Part shown: in pieces, positions 13,293-26,990 of the stretch
Layout: the number at the start of each line of letters is the position of its first letter
How positions within the stretch are numbered: position 1 is the first letter of the stretch
Program-made: the position numbers and the translations under genes
Source of the DNA: Carya illinoinensis
Lineage: Eukaryota > Streptophyta > Magnoliopsida > Fagales > Juglandaceae
Reading direction: 5' to 3'
DNA length: 64,000 nt
NCBI RefSeq assembly: GCF_018687715.1
Contig: NC_056758.1
Span: 6,265,501 to 6,329,500, forward strand
Notes under the pieces: generated by a model
Databases searched by the model: none
Told to the model about the DNA's origin: nothing
What the model saw: the letters and a program-made list of their open reading frames with translations, nothing else

Positions 13293-16200
13293 GTGACGAG
13301 CCCTTCACGCGCATGCCATCGCTATAAGCAATTATTTTTAATTGAAGGAATATATGTGCAGGATGATGATGGGGACAATGGAGTGGAGGTAAAGGAACAA
13401 TATGACTTTATTGAAGAGCCAAGAATATCCTTACATGCCATACTGGGGTCGATGCCGCCACAAATAATGAGAGTCCGGGTGCGCTTATGGGCCAAGGTAT
13501 CACCATTCTCCTAGACCCCGGAGTTCTCATAATTTTTTGAATGCTTCGCCTGCGAAGAAAATGGGATTGATTCCACAACCAACACAAGGAATGAAGGTGA
13601 TGGTTGCAAAGGGAGAAAAGCTTGACTATGAAGGCCGCTACAACAATGTAGAGGTATGGGTTCAAGGCAACCAATTTTCTATTGAATTTTTCTTGTTGGC
13701 TATTGAGGGGTGCGATGCAGTCCTCGGCACTCAATGGTTGCGCATGCTTGGGCCAATCTGGTAGGACTTTACTAAGCTTGCTATGAGTTACAAACATAAT
13801 GGAAGGAAGGTGGAGTTGAAGGGAATAATGGGACCAAGACATAAGGTAGGTGAAGAAGGAGTAGCTGCCAGAGAATTGCGAAGGAAAAAATCTGGGTTCC
13901 TCTGCCAGTTACTTCCGACGTCGCGTAGGGGCCCAAACGAAGTTGCTGAATTTTTTAATGTTAACATGAATATTAATGTTGCAGGTTCCAAAAATGTGAG
14001 CCATGATCTAAAGAACTTATTGTTGGAGTATGAGGAGTTATTTTCGGAACTAGTGGGACTGCCCCCAAGTCGCTTACATAACCACCACATTCCTTTGAAA
14101 CTGTGGGCCTATCAAAGTTCGTCCATACCATTACCCACATTACATGAAGGGGGAATTTGAGAAGATGATTTCCGAACTCTTGCAAATAGGGGTAGTCTGG
14201 ACGAGTACCAGCCTATACTCTTCGCCTATGTTGATGGTTAAAAAAAAATATGGCTCGTGCCTTTGTGTTGATTACCGGGCTCTCAACCAAATCATGGTAA
14301 AAGATAAATTTCGGATACCCATCATCGACGAATTATTAGATGAGCTATATGGAGCAAAATATTTCTCCAAGCTAGACCTTCGTTCAGGGTATCACCAAAT
14401 AAATATGCATGCCAAAGATGTGGAAAAAAAGGCCTTTCGGACGCATCATAGCCACTATGAATTTCTTGTGATGCCATTTAGACTCACCAACACGCCATCG
14501 ACCTTCCAATAACTCATGAATGAGGTTTTTAAAAACGCCTTACGAAAGTACGTGTTGGTATTTTTTGACGATATACATGTTTATAGCCTAACGTGGGAGG
14601 ACCATATTTATCATTTACGGATGGTGTTAGACACATTAAGGGCTAATCAATTTTTTGTAAGAATGGATAAGTGTCAATTTGGGCAAAGGCAGGTCAGTTA
14701 TTTGGGACACCTCATTTATGAAAATGGAGTGGCAATGGACCCGGACAAGGTTAAGGCCATGATGGGATGGCCTCGTCCCACCACCATGAAGGCCTTGCGC
14801 GGCTTCCTTAGCTTGACCAGTTATTATAAAAAATTTACCCAAGAATATGGCTAGATTGCACGTCCGCTTACACAACTTCTCAAAAAAGACTCCTTTTGCT
14901 GGAATGAAGGAGCAGAGGCAGCATTCCTTCAACTCAAGAAGGCGATGATGGTTGGTCCAGTTCTAGCTCTTCCAAATTTTTATAAACAATTCATGATCAA
15001 ATGCGATGCTTCCGGCTTTGGTTTAGGCACTGTCCTCACCCAAGATGGAAGGCCTATCGCCTACTTCAGCAAGGCTCTACAAGGAAGTAACTTAAGCCGA
15101 TCCACATATGAGAAGGAGATCATGGCTCTCATTGTTGCCATTCAAAAATGGAGACCATGTCTTCTTCGAAACAAATTTGTGATACACTCTGACTAGAAAA
15201 ATTCTGAGATATTTATGGGACCAAACCATAGCTACAAAAGCACAACAAAAGTGGTTAGTAATGCTCATGGGTTACGATTTTGCTATTGAATATAAAAGGG
15301 GTCGAGAAAATTCTGCTATAAATAGCCTATCCAGACGTGAAGAAGGAAATCGGAATGAAAATAGGATATTTGCCATAAGCATGCCATTGCCTTTGTGGTT
15401 CGACACAATCCGAGAGGAAATATTGAATGAACCAGAGTTAGAGACTTTAAAAAAAATATATTGAAGCTGGCGAAGCCATTGGCCCATGGAGCATCAAGTC
15501 TGGAATGATTTTCTTTAAATATAGAATTTACTTGTGGGCCACTTCACCATTTACTAAACTCATTATCCGTGAGTTTCATGCAAGGACGCATGAAGGCTTC
15601 CACAAGACCTAGCAAAGACTCAAGGTAGTTTTTTTTTTGGCATGGGGCAATGTCCCAAATCAAGGCGTTCATACGTGAATGTGATATTTGTCAAAGACAT
15701 AAAAGTGAACACACCAAACCAGCAGGGCTTCTCCAACCACTTCCAATTTTGATCATGGTATGGGCGGACCTCTCCATGAACTTCATAACGGGGTTGCCAA
15801 ATTCGCAAGGAAAAGATGTTATTTATGTCGTGGCTGATCACTTCTCAAAATTTGCTCATTTCATGCCCCTCAAACACCCCTTCATAGCAGCGACAATGGC
15901 TCAAGTCTTCTTCGAAAATATTTTCAAATTGCATGGACTTTCTACTTCCATTCTTTGTGATAGAGATCCCACTTTTACAAGTAAATCTTGGCAAGAACTC
16001 TTCCAGTTGCAAGGAATTAAATTTAACTACAATTCATCATATCATCCACAGATAAATGGTCAGACGGAAGTGGTTAATCACACCCTCGAAATGTACCTGC
16101 ACTGCTTCACCAGCTCCACACCTGCAGCACGAGTCAAATGGCTACCTTGGGCCAAGAACGTATATAATATCAGCAGCCATTCCAGGACAGGGTGATCTCC

Positions 16201-16740
16201 CTATGAGGTGGTTTATGGCAAAGCACCTCCAACATTGCTCACATATGTACCTAGAACGGCAAGGGTAGAAGCTGTAGCACAGACATTCATGCAGAGAGAT
16301 CAACTTCTGAAGGACATAAGGCTGAAACTGCAACAAGCTCAAAACCTTATAAAGCTGAAATATGACAAGGGACATCAAGAGAGAAACTTTCAAATAGGTG
16401 ACATGGTTTATGTTTGGTTACAACCATATAGGCAGCAATTTGTGGAAAGGAGGACTACAATGAAGTTAGCAGCTTGATATTTCGGTCCATTCAGAGTCTT
16501 GGAACGAATTGGACTGGTGGCATACTGACTCCAGTTTTCTGAAGGATCACGCATTCACCCGATGTTTCATGTATCTCTATCAAAACTAAAATTGGGCAAG
16601 CAAGAATCAGCAGCTACGGAACTCCCTGAGGCTGCACTCACATCCACTCTAGTCCAATCACAAGTTGTCTTAGCTATTTGTGGCAAGGGACCAATCTAGC
16701 TGAAGCTACCTGGGAAGATGACTAATATTAGGTGGCAATT
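13293..16740 (+). pseudogene. pol remnant (protease, RT, RNase H, integrase, chromodomain)
   Basis: Fragments in several frames follow the Ty3/gypsy order. Protease-like sequence (AIEGCDAVLGTQWLRMLG) lies near 13690-13755. RT is at about 14144-14854 ([35 protein letters not shown], which retains the catalytic DD). RNase H is at 14945-15196 (IKCDASGFGLG). The integrase zinc finger and core are at 15600-16195 (LSMNFITGLP, LCDRDPTFTS, HPQINGQTEVV), and the C-terminal domain is near 16208-16477. At least eight stops or frameshifts separate them. Confidence 0.88.
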
Positions 16741-16788
16741 TCCCAAGTTCACCCTTGAGGACAAGCATCAATCTAAAGTGGGGAGGGA

Positions 16789-17141
16789 TGATACGGGAGC
16801 CAAGTAAGGAAGGTGGAATCCAAATAAGAGCATCCAACGCGATCAAGTCTAGCACAATAGGAAACTTTCTCTTTGGAAATATTGCTCTGTTTTAAATCCA
16901 TTAGCTTTAATTTGCTTCATTTTGGAAAGTTGAATAACGGAATAACTATATTATTGTATGTGAGACATGAATAAAGTTATCAAGAAAATTATTATTCAAA
17001 CTTGTTTGAAAGAGGCGGGTTCCTCATCAACCCAACTGTTCTTGCAATTTTAATTCAACATAGGTAAGGCACGTCGACTCAATCTGGCGTCCTTCCCAGT
17101 CGAACCATGCTTAACATGTTCCGTCACCAAAGCTCATAATA
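16789..17141 (+). repeat. 3' LTR of the Reina-like element
   Basis: It begins TGATACGGGAGCCAAG directly after the purine tract and ends CTCATAATA before the ATGTC duplication. It is slightly shorter than the 5' LTR because of small deletions. Confidence 0.9.
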
Positions 17142-17146
17142 ATGTC

Positions 17147-18403
17147 ATCCTTTTATAGTAACCAATGAGAGGAGAAGTCCATGATATGATCATCATGAGT
17201 GATATATGTTTTTCGTAACAATACAATATGATGAAAATGAGAGAATAATTAAATAATTAAATGTACCAAATATAAGAGGAATAATAAAAGTAAATTGTAA
17301 ATTAACTATACGTGATATGAACGTCTTGCAAAATGATATAATATACTCAAGATAAGAGAAAGAGTAAAGCAACTAAAAGGATGGAAAGGAAGGGTGATAT
17401 GATTAAAAAAATGAATTACAAATCCTTATTATTGATGTATGTATCTCGTTAGGACAAAGTTTTTCTCCAATGCATCTATTAAAATAACAAGTATCCATAA
17501 TTAGGGATGAAAATTTCTATTCGTAGCTTGTATTCATGTTGTGTCAAGTCATGAGTATTAGATTACATTGATCAAATCAAATCCAACCTGTTTAATTAAA
17601 TGGATTACACTCAAATGCAATCAATTTAAATAGACTAATGCTACATCAATTGTAGAGTGCATTAGCGCTACGTAATCGTTTTGACAAAGAGTAGGGTCCA
17701 CTATTAAAAATTTAATTTTTCTTCATATAAGTCATGTATTTACTCAACTTTTTTCAAATAAATTGTACGGTGCCTATGCACTTCACGATTATAAATATAA
17801 TTTCTCATTTAAATAACGGGTGACACAACACGACTCGCTTAATCCATTTAATAATTAACTTTTATTGTGTTAACCTGGACATATCCCATTTAATCATTTT
17901 CAACCAACCCATTTCATATAACTGGATTGAACTAACCTATATATAAATCTATTTATATATATATATATATATATCTTTAACACAATTAATATAATTTCAT
18001 ATAAATATAAGGATAACTATATAAATCATTCACAATTACAATTGAATTTATAATTAAATATTTTATTATCAATATCCAAATCAATAACATATAACAAAAT
18101 TAATATTTTCATAAAATAAAATTGCATATTATTAAAAAAGGCTTAATAATTTAAGATATTAAGTAGATATCACATTACAACAATTAAAAAAAGGCATATA
18201 AAACTAAGTCTTTATAAAATTTGGAAATAGAATTTATTTATGTTAATTAAAAAAAGGCATATAAAACTAAGTCTTTCAATTTTTTGCTCATCACGACCAT
18301 ACGATCGATAGAGATTATAAATGAGAGCCATCGATCACCTGCACCAAGAAGCTTTTCTAATTCATCTCAATTTTCACTTCCATCTCTCTCTAGGATTTGT
18401 CTT
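17147..18403. other. AT-rich spacer with a dispersed repeat shared with 51.7 kb
   Basis: No gene is seen. The part from about 18025 to 18250 is closely similar to about 51740-51955, including the block ATCAATATCCAAATCAATAA and the block TTAATAATTTAAGATATTAA. The same two loci lie upstream of the two CAD pseudogenes, so this is probably part of one duplicated segment. A TA microsatellite sits near 17957. Confidence 0.6.
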
Positions 18404-19601
18404 ATGAAACAAAGAAAACAAATGTCTGAAGCATCATCATCAACAACAGAAGAAGAAAAAGAACAACCAATTATCAAGGTGTATGGCTGGGCAGCCAGAG
18501 ATTCCTCTAGAATTCTCTACCCCTTTCACTTCTCTAGGAAGTAGGTACTGATAATATTGGATAATGATGATGTTCTTTTTTCTCTCTAAAAGTTTGGAAA
18601 CTCAGAACAAGATTGTGCTTAAACAAATTACAGCGAATTGCTTGTGTTTCATGTACATGATTAACGGCGATAACGACATCACCATAAAAATAATCTACTA
18701 TGGAATTTGCCACAAAAACCTTATATATCCTCCTTAAAGATGAGGCAGGAATCACCAACTATCCGATCGTCCTCGGGTAATCTTTTATTGTGTCTATATA
18801 TATGTATATAACTTGTCAAAAAAAAAATATTTATATATATATAGATGCTTGATATTTATTTATATATATGTGTGTATATATATATATAGATGCTTGATAT
18901 TTATTTATTTATATAATATATTTGTGTATATGATGCAAATCCAAATTGATAAGGTCCAAATTAGATTCTATGTTGATTGTGCTAAACTACTTTAAGAAAT
19001 TGAATCTGCACAAATATAGCAAGAAAGTTAGCTTAATCTTTCTGGGATTTGGGCAATATCCATTGTTTTTTTCCAACAAATCATCTATTTACGTCCATTT
19101 TCTTAACCTTAAAAAATATTTTGTTTCAAATTCTGAAAGTGATTTTGATTTCAATTTTGGCCAAATTTATATAAGATTATTGTTTAATTAAGTATTTGAT
19201 TTTCATGCAATAATTTATCTTTTTCCTTTCTGGAAAGATTATCATAATTTTGAATTTTGAAACTACTTAAACCCTGCTAGTAAGCTTTATTAATTTCAAA
19301 TTTTACAATTAATCAATATTTTTCAGAATTGTTTTCTCTATTTTGCATATTTTGTCAATCTCAATTCTTAATTTTTGTTGATTAACTAGTTTTCTTATTA
19401 TGCGCACGTCAATGTGTCCAAATTATTACTTTTTTGTTTATATAGGCAAGCGTTTGTAGGTGAAGTGACAAAGGTTGGGAGCAGTGTAAAAAAATTCAAA
19501 ACAGGAGATAAAGCAAGTGTGGGTGCATGGTGGGGTCATGCGGTTCATGCAACAATGGCAAACAAGACTTAGAAAATTACTGCCCCAAAATGATAGGTGT
19601 T

Positions 19602-22600
19602 TTTTTTTTTTTTTAAAGGAACTAAATTTCATTCATAATTAGGTCTTACATCAAATACCTCTACAATCATAACTGGCTGAGTACAAAGAAGTTACAGCAT
19701 TTCATTTGACACGATGGTCATAATATAGGTAGGGACATCTTCAATATCATAAAGGTCTTCAGGGCAGTCTAGTGCAGACTTTGCAAGTTGGTGAGTTGCA
19801 TTAGCCATTCTATAGGTATGTGAGGCAGTCCATATTGTAGATGAATCTTGAATTTTTTTAGCATCACCAATTACGCAGCCTCCCAACCTCCAGTTTGAGA
19901 TGTGATTCTGTAGCAGATCTACTACTTGCTTTGAGTCACCTTTTAAGCAAACTTGTTTCAAGCCTATTTCTTGACAAAACACTACAACTAGTAGCAGTCC
20001 ATAGGCCTCTGCATCGAAAGGGCTTCCTCTAAAAGGCCTGGATGCTCGAAGGGCACCAATGACTTGCCCTTGGTAATCTCTGATTAGGACCCCTATCCCA
20101 ATTTTTCCTTCCCCCTTCTTTATAGCTGCATCCCAATTAATCTTGAACTAACTCTGAGGAGGCTTGGACCACTTGTGATCTTCAAGTGGGGGTTGGATCT
20201 GAGCTAATTGGGGAGTTGTGATTAGTGTTTTATAGGATGATAACTCAGCTCTGGCTTGTTAAGATAAGACAATAGGGTGCTTGAAACCTTTCCCATGGAG
20301 AAATTCATTCCTCCTGGTCTAGATTCCGCTGAGTGTAACCTCCACCTCTTCTAGCTTAGTAGTGTCAAGGGTTGCCGCTGGTACAGACCAGATATTAAAC
20401 ATCATCTCACTGTGGAAATTCATCTTTTGCACTTTCTTGCAACCTTGATTCTATACATCTTTTGCTGCACCACATCCCCAAAGAACATGGCCTGAAGTTT
20501 TAGGGACTTGCATACAAATTGGACATAAACTGTCTGGGACAATTTTCCTCCTTTTCAAGTTAGCTAAGGTGGGTACAGCCTCACTGCAGGCCCTCTAAAT
20601 GAACATTTTGATTGCAAGAGCCAGCTTTAGTTTCTGTAGAGCCTTCCACACTGCTTGGTCTTTTGATCTATTTGAATGTTCCCCTTCCACCTTATTAACC
20701 AGGTCTCTGTGGAGGTGGTAACCACTTCTGACAGTGTCTATGCTGTTATTTGTTAACCTCCATATCATCATGTCATCTCTTCCACCAATGCTGATAGGAA
20801 TTGATTTAATGGCTTCCATTTCTTGTGTTGAGAATAGTTTTTGTAGCAGGGGTTTTTTCTATCTTTTTTGGTTGGGCTCAATCATATCACTTACTGTCTT
20901 GCAGTAACAATCTCGTGCTCGAGGAGAGTTAACTTGATAGGCTGGGAGGGAGGGGATCCAACAATCAGACAAAATGTTGACCCTGTGTCCGTTTCCTATC
21001 CTCCCTAACAAGCCCTCCTTAAGCAAATTTAGTCTTGCATGAATGCCTCTCCAGACAAAAGAGGGACCAGTGCCCAAAGGTGCCTTTAGGAGATCCATTC
21101 GGCTGAAGTACTTTTGTTTAAGGATCATTGAAACTAGTGAAGATGGGTTTTGTAGGATTCTCCAGCCTTGTTTGGAGAGCATTGCTAAGTTGAAACTCCT
21201 AAAACCCCTGAAACCAAGAGCACCAGATTCCTTTGAGTAGCTGAGTTGTTTCCAACTGACCCATTGGATCTTTGAGATATCTTCATTGTATCCCTACCAG
21301 AATTTCCTAAGCAGTTGGTTCAGCTTCCTTGTAATAGATGCTAGTAGGAGGGAAATTCCCATTGAGTATGTTGGTATTGCTTGTAGAACTGCTTTGAGGA
21401 GTATTTCTTTTCCTACAGCTGAATGGTGTTTTATCTTCTAGTTTGTTACTCGAGCCCAAGTCATATCAATGAGAGAATGGAATGCAGCCACCTTAGTTCT
21501 TCCCACCACAGCAGGCAACCCCAGGTACCTCTCAAAGGAACCCTTAGACTTTACCCTTGCCATCAATAAGATTTGTTGTTGTGCCTCTAACTTAGTGTTC
21601 TTACTAAAGAAGATAGAGGATTTCTCTTTGTTAAGCAACTGTCCTGAGGAATTTTCATAAAGAGCAGGAATGTTTAGCACACAATACAGTTCTTTGTTGT
21701 TGGCTTGGCAAAATAAAAGGCTGACATCTGTAAAGAAAAGGTGACTCATTGTGATTGGACCTCTTCCTATTGGAACACTTGTGATATCCCTGCAATGCTT
21801 AGCTCTATTTAGCAAGGATGTGAGAGCTTTGGCACAAATAATGAAGATATAAGGAGATAAGGGATCTCCTTGTCTAATGCCCCTTGTGGGAACAAAATTC
21901 TGTTAGGGCTCACCATTGACGAGGATCGAGTAAGATACTGAACTGAGATAGTTTTGGAACAATTTGATCCAATGTTGAGGGAATCCCATCTTATGCATCA
22001 CTATTGTCACAAAGGCCCATTCTACCCTGTCATAGGCCTTGCTCATATCCAATTTGAGGGCCATAAAACCTCTCCTCCCCTTCATCCTTAAGGTCATTGA
22101 GTGCAGTACCTCATAAGCTACAAGGGTGTTGTCTGAGATGAGTCTTCCAGGTACAAAGGCACTTTGGTTCAAAGAGATTATGTTGGGAATTATGCTTTTT
22201 AATCTATTTGCTAGAGTTTTTGACACAATTTTGTAGAGGACATTACATAGGCTAATTGATCTGTACTCAACCACTTTCTCAGGTTTCCTAACCTTTGGGA
22301 TAAGGGAAATATAGGTGTCATTAACGCTTGTAAGGAGGCCCTTTGGTTTAGGACTTGGAGGGCAAAACTACATACTTCCTTTCCCACCACTAGACAGTGT
22401 TTTTGATAGAATTGAGCTGAGAATCCATCAAGACTAGGGGATCCCAATGGGTTCATTTGAAAGACAGCAGCTGTGACCTCCTTAGGTGTAAAAGGTTTCA
22501 TGAGCCTGTCCTCCATTTCCACAGAGATTCTGGGATCCAGTGCATACAAACATGCCTCTATGTTAGAAGGGGAAGAGGTAGTGAAAAGAGAACAGAAATA

Positions 22601-24138
22601 ACCTGTGAACACTCCTCCTATGTCATCATGTTCACTTACATCTCTCCCATCATGGTCCTTGATGCATTTTATTGTATTTTTTTTTTCTTCTTTGGTTTGC
22701 CTACATGTGGAGGAATTGGGTGTTTCTATCTCCATGCTTGAGCAAGTGTTGTTTAGCTCTCTGCTGCCATATTAGGTCCTTTTTTGCTAGTGAGAGCTCG
22801 ACCTCCTTTTGTAGTTATTTGATGGTATCCAAGTGGTGACCAGTACCATTGTTTTGAAGTTGACTAATTCTGGCCAGTCTCTATGCCGTGTCTCTTTTTT
22901 CATGCTCGTTGTTCTTCTGTTTCCAATGCACCAGGTCCCTCTGACATAGCCTCAACTTGTGTCCCATTGAGCTAGCCTCAGTGCCTCCCAAATGACCTTT
23001 TCCCATGCTTCTGTTACAATTCTCTGGCAATCTTCCTTTAATTCTCATGCAGCCTCATACCTGAAGATCAAGCCTCTCCTGTTCCTTCTATAGTTCAGAT
23101 TCTGTTTGCTGATGTGTAGTTGTGAGTGATCAGACTTGATTGCAGGTAGAACAATACATGATGCCAAGTTATGCAGGTCATTCCATTCCTTGTTTGCAAA
23201 AGCTCTGTCAATTCTTCCTTTTGTAAAGTCATTCCCACTTCTATTATTGGACCATGTGTATTTTTACCCTTGAGAGTGGAGATCATTAAGTCCACAGAGT
23301 TCAACCACCTGCCTAAACCCCTCTATCTGTTTGTATGGCCTATTTGCACCACCTAGCTTTTCCTTTCAGTGTAAGATTTCATTGAAATCCCCTGCACATA
23401 GCCATGACATGGGGGTGGATGGTTTAAGCATCTGAAGTAGCTGCCAGCTCTTGCTCCTCTTGGTTGCCTCTGGGTGACCATAAAAGCCTGTAAATTGCCA
23501 AGTGGGGCCATTTTCCTCCTACTGTTCCAGAGCACTAATGTGCCAACGTGAGTAGCTTAGTACTTTCACACTCCATTCTTCTTTCCACAACAAAGCTAAC
23601 CCTCCACTAAGTCCCACATTGTCCACTGTCAAGCAGCTGTCAAACCTCAAGTTCATTCTAACCATGTCCATTCTTTTAGTACTGCATTTAGTTTCCACTA
23701 TGAAAACTAAAGAGGGGAATTTTTCCTTAGTTAGTTGCCTAAGGATCCTAACTGTCCAAGAGTTTCCAATCCCTCGGCAGTTCCATACTAAGATACTCAT
23801 TATGGTTGGCAGGGTTGGGAGCCAGCCTCTGTCATTAAATTGCAGTTCTCATCAATCTCCCCGACCCTCTTAATTCTTTTTGGATTATGGTCACTATTTT
23901 TATTGCTTCTTTTTTTTCTCTCTATCCCCCATGCTCCCATTTCTCAAGTAATAGTTAGTTAAGTCAGCTAGAGTCTCACCTGAGTTCCTTTCTATTTGAG
24001 TGTTCTTCCCTCGAGCTTTCCTTTTCCATATACTAGAATTTGGCCTCTTGTTACTTGGTTCAGGTTCTTTGCATTCCACTCTTTCAAGTAAGCCACCAAA
24101 CAACTTGGACTTGATGTTTACTTTGGTGTTGATAGAAG
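19602..24138 (-). mobile_element. LINE A (L1-type non-LTR retrotransposon), inserted in the CAD pseudogene
   Basis: A T-run at about 19601-19614 is the poly(A) tail of a minus-strand element. A 14-bp duplication, AAATGATAGGTGTT, lies at 19588-19601 and 24139-24152. Inside, from right to left, are an ORF1 C-terminal piece, an endonuclease, a reverse transcriptase, a zf-RVT region and an RNase H. The left duplication lies in CAD exon 3; the right one abuts LINE B, so LINE A inserted after LINE B. The element is 5'-truncated and full of stops. Confidence 0.9.
19692..23800 (-). pseudogene. LINE A ORF2 remnant
   Basis: The endonuclease start is MSILVWNCRGIGNSWTVRIL near 23800. RT motifs follow at 22274-21903 (SISLCNVLYKIVSKTLANRL, SAFVPGRLISDNTLVAYEVL, ALKLDMSKAYDRVEWAF) and 21815-21438 (SGQLLNKEKSSIFFSKN, FERYLGLPAVVGRTKVAAFH). 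A zf-RVT segment is near 20595-21182, and an RNase H piece is at 19982-19692 (LKGDSKQVVDLL). Its sequence is close to the LINE at 31 kb, so both belong to one family. It has more than ten stops or frameshifts. Confidence 0.88.
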
Positions 24139-24150
24139 AAATGATAGGTG

Positions 24151-26990
24151 TTAAGACAACTTCATAATCCAGTTCTTCACAGGACTCTTCCAGTTTATGA
24201 TCAGAAGCTCCTTCATAGTAGCCCTAATACTACTCCAAATTAAAGATGAAGACTTCCTTATTGGCGCATCCAGTAATTGAGAGTGCTTAAAATATTTTTC
24301 TTTATAAATTCGTGCCACAAGTGACTGAGGATCCTTAAGCAACCTCCACCTTTATTTTCCAAGCATTGCACTATTAAAGCAACTCAGATCTCTTGAGCCC
24401 ACTCCACCCTTAGCCTTCACCTATCCCATCCAACTCCATTTTCTCCAATGTATTCCTTTTTCTTTTTTCCATTGACACCACCAGAATCTAGCTATCATGC
24501 TTTCTATTTCACCACATAGCTTCTTTGGCAATCGGAATACATTCATTGAATAAATTGGTATTGCCTGGAGTACTGCCTTTATTAGTACTTCCTTTCTAGC
24601 CTTAGAAAAAAAGTTGTTCTTCCAATTCTGCAGCTTCATCCATACCCTCTCTTTTATGCTTTGAAAGGCACTATATCTAGCTTTACCCACCACAGCTAGC
24701 AGGCCCAAGTACCTCTCATAACTCTCACACACCATAGCCTCAGCTTCTCTAAATATGCTCCTTCTTATGGCCCTTTTTGTGTTTGAACTGAAGAAGATTG
24801 AAGTTTTCTGACTATTGAGGACCTGCCCCAATGCACAGCCATAAACATGTAAGATTGAAGAGATACTTCTCCATTCCTCCCTTTTTTCTATGCAAAAAAC
24901 TACACAATCGCTAGCAAAAAGAAGGTGGTTCAACCTTAATCCTCCTCTGCTCACTGCACACCCCCTTATTACCCTTTGCATTTCTACTCTCAGCAAAAGT
25001 TGGCTAAGGCCCTCAGTACAAATGATAAACAAGTAAGGGGATAGTGGGTCCCCTTGCCTAATCCCCCTCGAAGGGAAAATCTTCTTCCCTACTTTTCCAT
25101 TAACCAACACAGAGTATCTGACTGAGCATACACATCTCATTACCAGCTTGCTGAATTTTTCCCCAAAACCCATCCTCTTCAGCATTGCCTCTAGATATCG
25201 CCATTTGACCCTGTCATAGGCCTTGAACATGTCCAGTTTAATGGTCATTCTCCCCTCCCTGCCCCTCAGCCTAGTCTTCATGGAGTGCAACATTTCGTAG
25301 GCTACCATGATATTGTCAGTTATTAACCTGCCTAGAATGAAGGCACTTTGATTTAGGGATATGATCTGAGGCAAAACCTTGTTAATCCTATTGGCCAGCA
25401 TTTTGGCAATTATTTTATACAATACGTTGCAGAGACTTATAGGCCTATACTCCTTTACAGAAGTAGGGGATTTCACCTTCAGGATTAGGGTAATGAAGGT
25501 GTGGTTTAGATCCTGGCACATTTCTCCCCCTTTTAGAATTTCCAGCACTGTATTGCTAATTTCTTTTCCAACTATCTCCCAATGGTTTTGGTAAAAACCA
25601 GCCCCAGAAACCATCAAGCCCTGGAGACTTGAAATGTGACATTTGTTTTAGGGCAACCCCAACTTCGTCTTCCATAAATTCACTTTCTAATCTCCTCCTC
25701 AACCCCTCATTGATCATTTCTTCAATAGACTCAATCCCCTTCTCAATCTCCATAATTGTAGGGTTAAAGGAACTAAAAATCTCACTAAAATAATCCCAGA
25801 AAGCACCCTCTATCTCTTTCTCCTGAGTGACCAGCCTACCTTGCGAATCCATGACAGCCTTTGTAGTGTTCTTCTTTCTTATCTGGTTTGCACACGCATG
25901 GAAGAACTTTGTATTCTTATCACCATTTACCAACTAATGTTTCTTTGCCCTTTGTTTGCACTTCAAATCTTCGTTCTCCAACAAAATGCATAGTTCCTCT
26001 CTTAGTTTCTTTTATTTCCCCCATATTATTAGGACCTTCCTCTTCCTCCAACACCCTTAATTTTTCTGATTTTTCCTTGATTTCCCCCTCCCTGTCCACA
26101 TTTAAACCCCTACTCCATCTCCTTAAAGACTCCCGACACCAAACCTGTTTCTATTGCACACACCTTAAAAGTCCACTATTTTCTCTCCTTTTTCTCCAAA
26201 CATCTTCCACTATCCTACCACACTCCCCCTCCATTCCCCAATTCATCTCATACTTAAAGTTTTTCCCCTTATATCTCCTTTCTTCCTTCTCTTTTGCAAG
26301 AACCAATAATGGCTTGTGGTATGAAACCCAAGTGCTTAAAATCTCCACCCCTACCTCTTGGAACTTGCCCTACCACCAATGATTGGCTACCACACGGTCA
26401 AGCCTTTCTTTAATGAAGGTAACCCCCTCATGGCCATTATTCCAGGTATATTTATTCCCCATCCAACCTAGATCAGCCAGCTCAATCTCGTCAAGAACCT
26501 TTCTAAAAGCCCTCATCTGGCCCTCAGTTCTTTTCTGACCCCCCACCTTTTCCTCTAGAGCTACAATCTCATTAAAATCACCTACTGTGCACCAACCTAT
26601 TCCAGCAATAGGTTGTGGTGTTCTCAGGAGCTCCCATGATACCTCCTTCTTGCTTGCATCTGAATTACCATAAAACCTTGTCAATAACCACTTTTCACCT
26701 TCGCCATTCCCCTTTACCCACACATTAATGTGCCAGAAGGAGTAATTCAATAGATCCACTACTCCCTCATTTTTCCACAATAGCATTAGGCCCCCACTCA
26801 TACCCTTCAGGTCCACCACTATATACCTCACCATACCTAGCTTTCTCTTAATCCTTTCTGCCTTACTTGCTTTAATCTTGTCTCCACTAAGAAGACTATG
26901 TCGAGCTTCTTTTACCTTGCTAAACCACAAAGGAACTGAACTGTTCGGGGGTTTCGAAGCCCCCAATAGTTCCAGCTAAGTATTTTCATA
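24151..26990 (-). pseudogene. LINE B ORF2 remnant (endonuclease and reverse transcriptase)
   Basis: Endonuclease motifs include WLLTRFYGNSDASKKEVSWE, GWCTVGDFNEIV and the region ending YTWNNGHEG. The RT has EYRPISLCNVLYKIIAKMLA, SAFILGRLITDNIMVAYEML, IKLDMFKAYDRVKW and RGIRQGDPLSPYLFIICTEG, followed by LLFASDCVVF, where the catalytic YADD-type motif reads FASD. The long open stretch 25617-24421 (398 codons) shows RT decay is modest. Frameshifts separate endonuclease, linker and RT. Confidence 0.87.

Larger units (their letters stand above)
12075..17141 (+). mobile_element. Decayed Ty3/gypsy LTR retrotransposon (chromovirus, short LTRs)
   Basis: Two directly repeated LTRs (12075-12437 and 16789-17141) begin TGATA and flank gag, protease, reverse transcriptase, RNase H and integrase remnants in plus orientation. 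ATGTC lies immediately outside both ends (12070-12074 and 17142-17146), a 5-bp target duplication. A tRNA-Met-type primer site (TGGCATTAGAGC) follows the 5' LTR and a purine tract (AAAGTGGGGAGGGA) precedes the 3' LTR. Total length is about 5.1 kb. The short LTRs and a chromodomain remnant (EATWEDD near 16695) fit a Reina-like chromovirus. Many stops and frameshifts show it is dead. Confidence 0.92.
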
